Source: Deltaproteobacteria bacterium
Lineage (GTDB): Bacteria > Desulfobacterota > Deferrimicrobia > Deferrimicrobiales > Deferrimicrobiaceae
Direction of reading: 5' to 3'
Assembly (NCBI GenBank): GCA_025357175.1
Contig: JANXPS010000071.1
Location: forward strand, 1-13,599
DNA: 13,599 nt
Positions 1 to 5,572 of the stretch are shown one piece after another. The position numbers and the translations under genes were made by a program. Each line of letters begins with the position of its first letter. The stretch's first letter is position 1. A model generated the notes under the pieces. That model saw only the letters and a program-made list of their open reading frames with translations, did not search any database and had not been told where the DNA came from.

Positions 1-1012
1 TGCCGGTCAACGCGACCGCCGCGGCCGGAGTCGCCGGATCATTCGACGAAACCGTCAGGTTGGCCGACTTGGCCCCCGCCGATTTGGGGTTGAAGGTGGT
101 CGCTACGGTGCAGCTTGCGCCCGCCGCCAGCGTCTTCGCCGCCGTACCGCACGGATTCGTTCCGCCGCCCAGGTTCAGGGTGAAGTCGGTGGTGCTTGAG
201 AGGGCCATGTTCGAGATCGCGAGCGGGGCCGTCCCGGTGTTGGCGATCGTGGAAACAGCCGGTGAGGACGAGCCGCCGACCGTAACGCTGCCGAAGGCGT
301 TGGACGCCGGCGTGACGGAAACCTTCGGAACCGCTGCCGCGACGCCGGTGCCGGTCAGGGCGACGACATCCGCGCCGGCCGGGTCGTTCGAGGCGACCGT
401 CAGGTTGCCCGGCCTGCTCCCGGCCGTTTTCGGCGAGAAGGTGACCGCCACGGTGCAGGAAGCGCCCGCCGCCAGCGTGGTGGCCGTGGCACCGCAGGGG
501 GCCGTGCCGCCATTGACGTTCAGTGCGTAGTCGGCCGTGTTCGAAAGCGTCATGCCGGTCACCGACAGGGCGGCCGTGCCGCTGTTCCGGAGCGTGCTGA
601 CCGTCGGAGCGGAGGAAAGGCCGATGGTGACGCTTCCGAACGCATCGGAGGTCGGCGAAACGGAGAGCGCGGGCGTTCCGACGGCCGGTGCGGGCTTGTC
701 GTTGGGATCCCCCGGGAAGGTGAGCGCCTGGATCTCGACCAGGTTGGAGAAGCCGTCGCCATCCGAATCGGCGGACGCGATCGCGGTGAAGCTGTGCCCC
801 GCGCTCGCATAGGCGCTTCCGTAAGGGTTGAGTGCCGGAGGGCTCGTGTGGCACAGGGTGCACGTGTTGAGTCGCGTCGCGGATGTGCCGTAGGTCGTGT
901 TGAAACTGGTCAGATAGCCCGGGGATGCGTGGGCGGCCCCCCCCGAGACCCCCAGAAGCCCGATCAGGACCGCGATAATTCCGATTGCCTGCTTGCCGGA
1001 TGTTCTTGTCAT
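1..1012 (-). CDS. Exported CxxCH / choice-of-anchor D repeat protein (partial, C-terminus off the window)
   Basis: Read from ATG at 1012, the minus strand stays open for 337 codons to the window edge, so the C-terminus is missing. An AGGAG ribosome site lies 5 bases upstream. Residues 1-29 form a signal peptide: basic TRTSGK, a hydrophobic core, and likely cleavage after AHA29. Residues 51-55 are CTLCH, a single CxxCH heme-attachment motif. It is followed by NPYGSAYASAGH and then DSDGDGFSNLVE (82-93), a calcium-loop/thrombospondin-3-like stretch. Residues 114-228 and 229-337 are two tandem beta-rich repeats. Each has a cysteine pair (PCG...GASC) and a SNDP motif, which is typical of the choice-of-anchor D (ASH/Ig-like) family. 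The protein is probably periplasmic, surface-bound or secreted. Heme binding is inferred from one motif only. Adhesion, matrix or extracellular electron-transfer roles are possible but unproven. It is divergent from rpsB. Confidence 0.85.
   Translation of the reverse strand, partial: MTRTSGKQAIGIIAVLIGLLGVSGGAAHASPGYLTSFNTTYGTSATRLNTCTLCHTSPPALNPYGSAYASAGHSFTAIASADSDGDGFSNLVEIQALTFPGDPNDKPAPAVGTPALSVSPTSDAFGSVTIGLSSAPTVSTLRNSGTAALSVTGMTLSNTADYALNVNGGTAPCGATATTLAAGASCTVAVTFSPKTAGSRPGNLTVASNDPAGADVVALTGTGVAAAVPKVSVTPASNAFGSVTVGGSSSPAVSTIANTGTAPLAISNMALSSTTDFTLNLGGGTNPCGTAAKTLAAGASCTVATTFNPKSAGAKSANLTVSSNDPATPAAAVALTG
2..673 (-). repeat. Two tandem ~345-base coding repeats (choice-of-anchor D units)
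   Basis: Unit 1 (673 down to 329, residues 114-228) and unit 2 (328 down to the edge, residues 229-337) align along their whole length. Shared landmarks are AFGSVT, STxxNxGTA, the PCG...LAAGASCTV cysteine pair, FxPKxAG and SNDP. The array probably continues beyond the left edge. The repeats are diverged at both protein and DNA level, so this is an old domain duplication and not a recent DNA repeat. Confidence 0.8.
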
Positions 1013-1046
1013 GGTTCTCCTGCCCCCTTTGTTAATGTACGGATCG

Positions 1047-1067
1047 CCGGCGCGTCTGTCCCGCCGG
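1047..1067 (-). other. Small stem-loop in the presumed 5' leader of the surface-protein gene
   Basis: CCGGCG at 1047-1052 and CGCCGG at 1062-1067 are exact reverse complements around a 9-base loop. They lie between the candidate promoter and the start codon at 1012. No T-run follows on the minus strand, so it is not a terminator. It may simply be a consequence of high GC. Confidence 0.3.
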
Positions 1068-1108
1068 GTGCTGAAACACTGAAATCGATTACGGATGGGG
1101 ATGTTTAT

Positions 1109-1124
1109 CGCATTTATCGTGCCG
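1109..1124 (-). promoter_or_regulatory. Candidate sigma-54 (-24/-12) promoter for the surface-protein gene
   Basis: On the minus strand this reads CGGCACGATAAATGCG. It keeps the GG and GC dinucleotides exactly 10 bases apart and matches most of the TGGCACG-N4-TTGC consensus; the first T, one T of TTGC and the final base differ. A start about 12 bases downstream would give a leader of roughly 85 bases. The heptamer TTTATCG occurs twice on the plus strand here (1104-1110 and 1113-1119), overlapping the site. No enhancer-binding protein gene is visible. This is a consensus match by eye only. Confidence 0.35.
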
Positions 1125-1245
1125 GAAACGGTACTTTACTGGTCCGGCCTGTAACGAGTTGCAATTAAAAGGCATTCCTGATTAAGAGGGCAGGGGAGGG
1201 TGCGACGCCCATTGCCTAATGGTAACAATTACGAACTTATTCACG

Positions 1246-1262
1246 AGAATCGTAACGATTCT
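1246..1262. promoter_or_regulatory. Perfect 17-bp inverted repeat, possible operator
   Basis: AGAATCG at 1246-1252 and CGATTCT at 1256-1262 are exact reverse complements around TAA. The 3-base spacer and AT-richer setting suit a dimeric regulator better than an RNA hairpin. The right half includes GTAACGATT (1252-1260), which resembles GTAACAATT at 1222-1230, exactly 30 bases upstream. No regulator was identified. Confidence 0.35.
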
Positions 1263-1301
1263 GAAATGACCGGAGGCCGCCGGTTGGATTCACGGCAGGG
1301 T

Positions 1302-1335
1302 CCGGGCAGCTTCCCCGGCCGCCGCCGGGGCCCGG
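1302..1335 (+). other. GC-rich stem-loop upstream of the rpsB promoter (possible weak terminator)
   Basis: CCCCGGC (1313-1319) pairs with GCCGGGG (1324-1330) over a 4-base loop. CCGGG (1302-1306) pairs with CCCGG (1331-1335), leaving a 6-base bulge on the left arm, for 12 bp in all. A T5 run follows at 1345-1349, but after 9 intervening bases, which is too far for a classic intrinsic terminator. It could insulate rpsB from upstream transcription. Confidence 0.35.
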
Positions 1336-1350
1336 TGGAAATCCTTTTTC

Positions 1351-1380
1351 TTGATTCCGATGACTTATCGGTGGTATAAG
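1351..1380 (+). promoter_or_regulatory. Candidate sigma-70 promoter for rpsB-tsf
   Basis: TTGATT at 1351-1356 and TATAAG at 1375-1380 are separated by 18 bases, close to TTGACA/TATAAT. This predicts transcription starting near 1387 and a leader of about 118 bases before rpsB. It is the best -35/-10 pair seen in the region upstream of rpsB. Confidence 0.5.
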
Positions 1381-1396
1381 GAACCGTTTCACCACT

Positions 1397-1493
1397 ACCC
1401 ACGAGCGGGACTCTTTCCTGGGTGCCTTCGGCAATTGCGCCGGGGTCGGGGAAGGGGACGAACGCCCGGAGGAAAAAAACCCTGAAGGGGAGG
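1397..1493 (+). promoter_or_regulatory. Structured rpsB leader, possible autoregulatory element
   Basis: Just after the predicted start site, ACCCA (1397-1401) pairs with TGGGT (1419-1423). Inside it GGGA (1407-1410) pairs with TTCC (1415-1418), with CGAGC bulged on the left arm. A small TGCC/GGCA hairpin lies at 1423-1433. Next to the gene, CCC (1480-1482) can pair with GGG (1487-1489) and cover part of the ribosome site AGGGGAGG (1486-1493). Another GGAGG at 1468-1472 has no start codon after it. Ribosomal-protein S2 operons are often autoregulated through their leaders, but I do not recognise a named leader family here. Confidence 0.35.
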
Positions 1494-1504
1494 ATTTACA
1501 GAAA

Positions 1505-2335
1505 ATGTCAAACGGCCAGAGCTCCATCATCACCATGAAGCAGTTGCTCGAGGCGGGCGTCCACTTCGGTCACCAGACCAAGCGGTGGAACCCCAAGATG
1601 AAGAAGTACATCTTCACCGCCCGCAACGGTATCTACATCATCGACCTCCAGCAGACGGTCAAGATGTTCCGCGCCGCCTACGACACGGTCCGCACCATGG
1701 CATCCGAAGGCAAGACGATTCTCTTCGTCGGCACCAAGAAGCAGGCCCAGGAGGCCGTCGAGGAAGAGGCGCGCCGCTCCGGGGCGGCCTATGTCAACCA
1801 GCGCTGGCTGGGCGGCATGCTCACCAACTTCCAGACCATCCGCAAGAGCCTCGACCGGCTCCAGAAGCTGGCCGACATGCACACCGACGGCACCGCCGAG
1901 CGCCTTCCCAAGAAGGAAGTGCTGCTGATGGACAAGGAGCACGCCAAGCTCGAGAAGATCCTCGGCGGCATCAGCCACCTCAAGCGCCTGCCCGACGCGC
2001 TGTTCATCGTCGATCCGTCGCGTGAAACCATCGCGGTGCTCGAAGCCAAGCGCCTCAATATCCCCATCGTCGCCATCGTCGACACCAACTGCGATCCCGA
2101 CCTGATCGACCACATCATCCCGGGCAACGACGACGCGATCCGCGCCATCAAGCTGTTCCTCTCCAAGATGGCCGACGCCTACATCGAGGGCAAGGCGATG
2201 TACGCCGAGAAGAACGCCTCCAAGGCCGACAAGAGCGACGAGGCACTCGAAGTGACGATGGCGCTCATCTCCACCGAGGGCGACGAGGAAGTCGCCGTCG
2301 AGGCGCCCGCCGCACCCGTGGTACCCCAGGCCTAA
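1505..2335 (+). CDS. rpsB: 30S ribosomal protein S2
   Basis: This is a structural protein of the small ribosomal subunit that binds on the back of the 30S between head and body and helps recruit S1. The 276-residue product has the S2 hallmarks: MKQLLEAGVHFGHQTKRWNP near the N-terminus, FVGTKKQAQ, YVNQRWLGGMLTNF, and DALFIVDPSRE followed by IPIVAIVDTNCDPD. The last 40 or so residues are an acidic, Ala/Val-rich tail, making it longer than the usual 240-260 residues. ATG at 1505 follows a strong AGGGGAGG 11 bases upstream. It is the first gene of the block rpsB-tsf-pyrH-frr, and tsf follows after 33 bases. Confidence 0.98.
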   Translation: MSNGQSSIITMKQLLEAGVHFGHQTKRWNPKMKKYIFTARNGIYIIDLQQTVKMFRAAYDTVRTMASEGKTILFVGTKKQAQEAVEEEARRSGAAYVNQRWLGGMLTNFQTIRKSLDRLQKLADMHTDGTAERLPKKEVLLMDKEHAKLEKILGGISHLKRLPDALFIVDPSRETIAVLEAKRLNIPIVAIVDTNCDPDLIDHIIPGNDDAIRAIKLFLSKMADAYIEGKAMYAEKNASKADKSDEALEVTMALISTEGDEEVAVEAPAAPVVPQA

Positions 2336-2368
2336 ATTTCAAAGATAACGATTCGGGAGAATAGACAG

Positions 2369-3280
2369 ATGCAAATCACTGCGGAAATGGTAAGGGACCT
2401 GCGCGAGAAGACCGGCGCGGGCATGCTCGATTGCAAGAAGTCGCTCGTCGAAGCCGACGGCAACATGGACAACGCGGTCGATATCCTCCGCACCAAGGGG
2501 CTGGCCGCGGCGGCTAAGAAGGGTGGCCGCATCGCCTCCGAGGGTGTCGTCGCCACGAAGGTGTCCGGTTCGACCGGCGCGGTCGTCGAGATCAACTGCG
2601 AGACCGACTTCGTCGCCAAGACCGACGATTTCGTCGCGTTCGTCGGTTCGGTCGCCGAACTCGTTCGCGAAAAGGCGCCTGCGGACATGGACGCGGCGCT
2701 CGCGCTGCCGTTCGGCACGGGCACGCTGGCCGACGCGCTCACCGAAAAGATCGCCAAGATCGGCGAAAAAATCTCGTTCCGCCGCTTCGCCCGCTTCGAC
2801 GCGGCCGGCGGCACCGTCGCCTCCTACATCCACATGGGCGGCAAGATCGGTGTCCTGGTCGAGCTGACCGGCGCGGGCCCCGACAAGGCACCCGTCTCCG
2901 CGCTCGGCCGCGACCTCGCGATGCAGGTGGCCGCGGCCAACCCGACCGCGGTCCGCCGCGAAGAGGTGCCGGCCGAAGTGATCGAACGCGAGATGGCCAT
3001 CTACCGCGAGCAGGCGCTCGCGGCGGGCAAGCCGGCGGCGATCCTCGACAAGATCGCGAACGGAAAACTCGAGAAGTTTTTCGGCGACTTCTGCCTCGTC
3101 GAGCAGGGATTCATCAAGGATCCCGACAAGAAGGTCCGCGACCTGGTCAAGGAAATCGGCACGCAGGCGGGCGTCCAGCTCGACGTTTCCCGGATCGTGC
3201 GCTTCCAGGTCGGCGAAGGGCTCGAGAAAAAGTCCGAAGACTTCGCGGCCGAGGTCGCCAAGACGATCGGGCAGGCCTAG
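2369..3280 (+). CDS. tsf: Translation elongation factor Ts
   Basis: EF-Ts is the cytoplasmic nucleotide-exchange factor that releases GDP from EF-Tu. The N-terminal UBA-like domain (about residues 1-45) has VRDLREKTGAGMLDCKKSL. The core follows, with NCETDFVAKTDDF. T79-D80-F81-V82 falls at the same numbering as the E. coli Asp80/Phe81 that wedge into EF-Tu. IHMGGKIGVLVEL and a dimerisation/C-terminal region complete it. At 303 residues it is the long, E. coli-like form and not the short two-domain variant. A GGGAG ribosome site lies 9 bases before the ATG. It sits between rpsB and pyrH, the usual order. Confidence 0.98.
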   Translation: MQITAEMVRDLREKTGAGMLDCKKSLVEADGNMDNAVDILRTKGLAAAAKKGGRIASEGVVATKVSGSTGAVVEINCETDFVAKTDDFVAFVGSVAELVREKAPADMDAALALPFGTGTLADALTEKIAKIGEKISFRRFARFDAAGGTVASYIHMGGKIGVLVELTGAGPDKAPVSALGRDLAMQVAAANPTAVRREEVPAEVIEREMAIYREQALAAGKPAAILDKIANGKLEKFFGDFCLVEQGFIKDPDKKVRDLVKEIGTQAGVQLDVSRIVRFQVGEGLEKKSEDFAAEVAKTIGQA

Positions 3281-3307
3281 GCAAGCTAAACTCGGGAGCA
3301 GCCACCG

Positions 3308-4045
3308 GTGGTGACTAAGAAATACAAGCCCGCGTATCGTCGTATTCTCCTCAAGCTGTCCGGCGAGGCCTTGATGGGCTCGCAGGACTATGGCATCGAC
3401 CCGGCCATTCTCGCGAGCCTCTCGCGCGAGATCCGCGAGGTGACTTCGGCGGGCGTCCAGGTCGCCATCGTCATCGGGGGCGGCAACATCTTCCGCGGCA
3501 TCCGCACTTCCAGCAAGTTCGGCATCGAGCGGGCCTCAGCCGATCACATGGGGATGCTGGCCACGGTCATCAACAGCCTGGCGCTGCAGGACCGGCTCGA
3601 GCGCGACGGCCTGGTCACCCGCGTCCTGTCAGCCATCGAGATGCGATCGATCGCCGAGCCCTACATCCGGCGCCGGGCGCTCCGGCATCTCGAAAAGGGG
3701 CGCGTCATCATCTTCGCAGCCGGAACCGGGAACCCCTATTTCACGACCGACACGGCTGCGGCGTTGCGTGCGATGGAGATGGGCGCCGAAGTGATCCTCA
3801 AGGCCACCAAGGTCGACGGCGTATACGACAAGGACCCGATGCTCCACAAGGACGCGAAAAAGTTTTCCGAACTGACCTATATCGACACGCTGCAGCGCAA
3901 TCTCAAGGTGATGGACGCCACGGCCATTTCCCTGTGCATGGACAACAACCTCCCGATCGTCGTCTTCGATTCCACGACCGAAGGCAACATCGTCCGGGTT
4001 ATCGGCGGGGAAAAGATCGGCACCGTGGTGCACGGAGGCAAATAG
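3308..4045 (+). CDS. pyrH: UMP kinase (uridylate kinase)
   Basis: PyrH phosphorylates UMP to UDP with ATP in pyrimidine nucleotide synthesis. It is a hexameric bacterial enzyme of the amino-acid-kinase fold, usually controlled by GTP and UTP. The 245-residue product shows ILLKLSGEALMG near the N-terminus, the GGGNIFRG glycine loop (about 57-64), DHMGMLATVINSLALQ, GTGNPYFTTDTAAA (from about 139), ILKATKVDGVYDKDP and VMDATAISLC. Two GTG codons lie in a row at 3308 and 3311. The first is chosen because GGGAG at 3294-3298 is 9 bases away. The second start would shorten the protein by one residue. The gene follows tsf by 27 bases and almost touches frr. Confidence 0.97.
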   Translation: MVTKKYKPAYRRILLKLSGEALMGSQDYGIDPAILASLSREIREVTSAGVQVAIVIGGGNIFRGIRTSSKFGIERASADHMGMLATVINSLALQDRLERDGLVTRVLSAIEMRSIAEPYIRRRALRHLEKGRVIIFAAGTGNPYFTTDTAAALRAMEMGAEVILKATKVDGVYDKDPMLHKDAKKFSELTYIDTLQRNLKVMDATAISLCMDNNLPIVVFDSTTEGNIVRVIGGEKIGTVVHGGK

Positions 4046-4046
4046 G

Positions 4047-4601
4047 ATGGACCCGATCATCAAGGACGTCGACGACCGGATGGGCCGCAGCATCGAAGCG
4101 TTCAGGAAAGAACTTTCCAAGATCCGCACGGGCCGCGCCTCGATGGCGCTTCTCGAGGGAATCAAGATCGATTATTACGGCACGCCGACGCCGGTGCAGC
4201 AGGTCGGCACGCTGTCGGTTCCCGAAAGCCGCCTGATCACCGTGACCCCCTGGGACACGAAGCTCATCGGCCCGATCGAGAAGGCCATCCAGTCCGCGGG
4301 CCTCGGGCTCAACCCGTCGAACGACGGCAAGATGGTGCGCATCCCGATCCCGCCGCTGACCGAAGAACGCCGCAAGGAACTGGTCAAGGTCCTGAAAAAG
4401 GAAGCCGAGGAGGCCCGCGTCGCCATCCGCAACATCCGGCGCGAGGGGGTCGAAAAGCTGAAGGACAAGGAAAAGAAGAAAGAACTTTCCGAGGACGACG
4501 TCAAGCGCGGCCAGGAAAAGATCCAGAAAGAGACCGACGCCTTCGTCAAGAAGGTCGACGACCTCCTCAAGGCCAAAGAAATCGAAATCATGGAAGTCTG
4601 A
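4047..4601 (+). CDS. frr: Ribosome recycling factor
   Basis: RRF acts with EF-G to split post-termination ribosomes. The 184 residues match the usual length (185 in E. coli). The sequence fits the two-domain fold: KIRTGRASMALLEGIKIDYYG leads into the small beta domain (TPVQQVGTLSVPESRLITV, then DTKLIGPIEKAI), and a long charged helix with PPLTEERRKELVK and many Lys/Glu residues runs to the C-terminus. The ATG is one base after the pyrH stop. Its GGAGG ribosome site (4034-4038) is embedded in the last codons of pyrH, so the two are almost certainly co-transcribed and translationally coupled. Confidence 0.97.
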   Translation: MDPIIKDVDDRMGRSIEAFRKELSKIRTGRASMALLEGIKIDYYGTPTPVQQVGTLSVPESRLITVTPWDTKLIGPIEKAIQSAGLGLNPSNDGKMVRIPIPPLTEERRKELVKVLKKEAEEARVAIRNIRREGVEKLKDKEKKKELSEDDVKRGQEKIQKETDAFVKKVDDLLKAKEIEIMEV

Positions 4602-4603
4602 AA

Positions 4604-4623
4604 CGAAGGCCGGTAGGCTTTCG
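4604..4623 (+). other. 8-bp stem-loop between frr and the ferredoxin gene
   Basis: CGAAGGCC (4604-4611) pairs with GGCTTTCG (4616-4623), with one G-T wobble and a GGTA loop. No T-run follows, so it is not a standard terminator. It separates the translation block from the lipid block and could be a processing or partial-attenuation site. Confidence 0.4.
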
Positions 4624-4654
4624 ATATCACGCACAACGCAAGGGGGGATTAGAA

Positions 4655-4822
4655 ATGACCGTCAAGATCACCAACGAATGCAGCACCTGCGGCGTCTGCA
4701 TGGACACCTGCCCGACCAGCGCCATCGCCGAAGGCGAAACCATGTACAAGATCACCGACGCCTGCACCGAGTGCCTGGCGTGCATCGACTCGTGCCCGAC
4801 CGGTGCCATCGTCCAGGAATAA
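4655..4822 (+). CDS. 2[4Fe-4S] ferredoxin (55 residues)
   Basis: This is a complete small gene, from ATG at 4655 to TAA at 4820-4822, with a strong AGGGGGGA ribosome site 6 bases upstream. The 55-residue product has two CxxCxxCxxxCP clusters: Cys9, 12, 15 and 19, and Cys37, 40, 43 and 47. Each is followed by T(S/G)AI. This is the clostridial-type 2[4Fe-4S] ferredoxin, a soluble low-potential electron carrier. The spacing is fully canonical, with no extra loop or helix. It lies between frr and uppS and overlaps the uppS start by 20 bases, so it belongs to the lipid/isoprenoid transcript. A role feeding electrons to IspG/IspH or other Fe-S enzymes is inference. The partner cannot be known from the sequence. 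Confidence 0.93.
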   Translation: MTVKITNECSTCGVCMDTCPTSAIAEGETMYKITDACTECLACIDSCPTGAIVQE

Positions 4823-5570
4823 CGCACCAGAAGGCTCCGCAGCGCTCCCGCGCCATGTCGCCGTCATTATGGACGGCAACGGGCGTTGGGCGACGCAGCG
4901 GGGGCTTCCCCGCGTCGAAGGGCATCGGATGGGCATCCGCTCGGTTCGCGCGGTCGTCGAGTGCGCCCGGGAACTCGGGATATCCCACCTGACGCTCTAC
5001 GCTTTCTCCTCCGAAAACTGGGGAAGACCCGAAATCGAAGTTCTCACGCTGATGGGGTTGCTCCGGGATTTCCTGTTCAAGGAACTCCCGGAGCTCTCTC
5101 GTCAACGCATTCGCCTCAACGTCATCGGAGAGATCGAGCGCCTCCCGGCCTATGTCCGCGAGGCGATCCGGCACACCATGTCCGCAACCGCCGAAAACAC
5201 CGAGATGACGCTGTCGCTCGCCCTCTCCTACGCCGGCCGGAACGAGTTGGTGCGCGCCGCACGCCGCGCGGCCGAAGATGCGGTCGCCGGGCGCATCTCG
5301 GCCGCCGATATCACCGAAGCGTCGTTTGCGGCCCGCCTCGACACCGCCGGCATGCCCGACCCCGACCTGGTGATCCGCACGAGCGGCGAAATCCGGATCA
5401 GCAATTTTCTCCTTTGGCAGGCCGCTTACGCCGAGTTCGTCTTCACCGAGGTGTTATGGCCCGACTTCGGCAAGGCCGAGTTCCTGCAGGCGCTCGACGA
5501 ATACTCCCGCCGCCGCCGCCGGTTCGGGCTCACCTCCGAGCAGGCCTTGCAGCCTGACATCCCCCGCTAG
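4803..5570 (+). CDS. uppS: Undecaprenyl diphosphate synthase (cis-prenyltransferase)
   Basis: UppS condenses eight isopentenyl-PP units onto farnesyl-PP to make C55-PP, the lipid carrier for peptidoglycan and O-antigen. Motifs of the family: HVAVIMDGNGRWATQRG with catalytic Asp24, EGHRMG, LTLYAFSSENWGRP, LSLALSYAGRNELV, and near the C-terminus DPDLVIRTSGE, RISNFLLWQ and EFVFTEVLWPDF. The C-terminus is Arg-rich. At 255 residues it has normal length. GTG at 4803 is the only usual start codon before the conserved HVAVIMDG. It lies inside the ferredoxin gene, 20 bases before that gene's end, with no clear ribosome site, suggesting coupling to ferredoxin translation. cdsA begins 2 bases after the stop. 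Confidence 0.96.
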   Translation: MPSSRNNAPEGSAALPRHVAVIMDGNGRWATQRGLPRVEGHRMGIRSVRAVVECARELGISHLTLYAFSSENWGRPEIEVLTLMGLLRDFLFKELPELSRQRIRLNVIGEIERLPAYVREAIRHTMSATAENTEMTLSLALSYAGRNELVRAARRAAEDAVAGRISAADITEASFAARLDTAGMPDPDLVIRTSGEIRISNFLLWQAAYAEFVFTEVLWPDFGKAEFLQALDEYSRRRRRFGLTSEQALQPDIPR

Positions 5571-5572
5571 CC

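Larger units (their letters stand above)
1013..1504. other. Divergent intergenic region between the surface-protein gene and rpsB
   Basis: These 492 bases hold no convincing gene. Open frames crossing them on either strand have poor starts and unlikely composition. The half nearest the minus-strand gene is more AT-rich. It contains a sigma-54-like site, a repeated GTAAC motif and a perfect inverted repeat. The half near rpsB contains a GC-rich hairpin, a sigma-70-like promoter and a purine-rich leader. These parts are annotated separately. No tRNA, riboswitch class or insertion element was recognised. Confidence 0.7.

Noticed and set aside
39..863. A 274-codon minus-strand open frame over the surface-protein gene
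   Set aside because: Its product is very rich in Arg, Gly and His with no domain. A neighbouring minus-strand frame gives the signal peptide, CxxCH and repeats and has a good ribosome site.
1013..1110. Possible c-di-GMP (GEMM) riboswitch in the leader of the surface-protein gene
   Set aside because: Such riboswitches precede similar genes in Geobacter-type bacteria, but the conserved core sequences are not present here. Only a small unrelated stem is seen.
794..1168. A plus-strand 124-codon frame across the start of the surface-protein gene
   Set aside because: It overlaps the well-supported minus-strand signal-peptide region and has mixed, non-protein-like composition with no ribosome site.
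1508..2113. A 201-codon minus-strand frame opposite rpsB
   Set aside because: It is the antisense shadow of rpsB, with no recognisable domain and no independent ribosome site.
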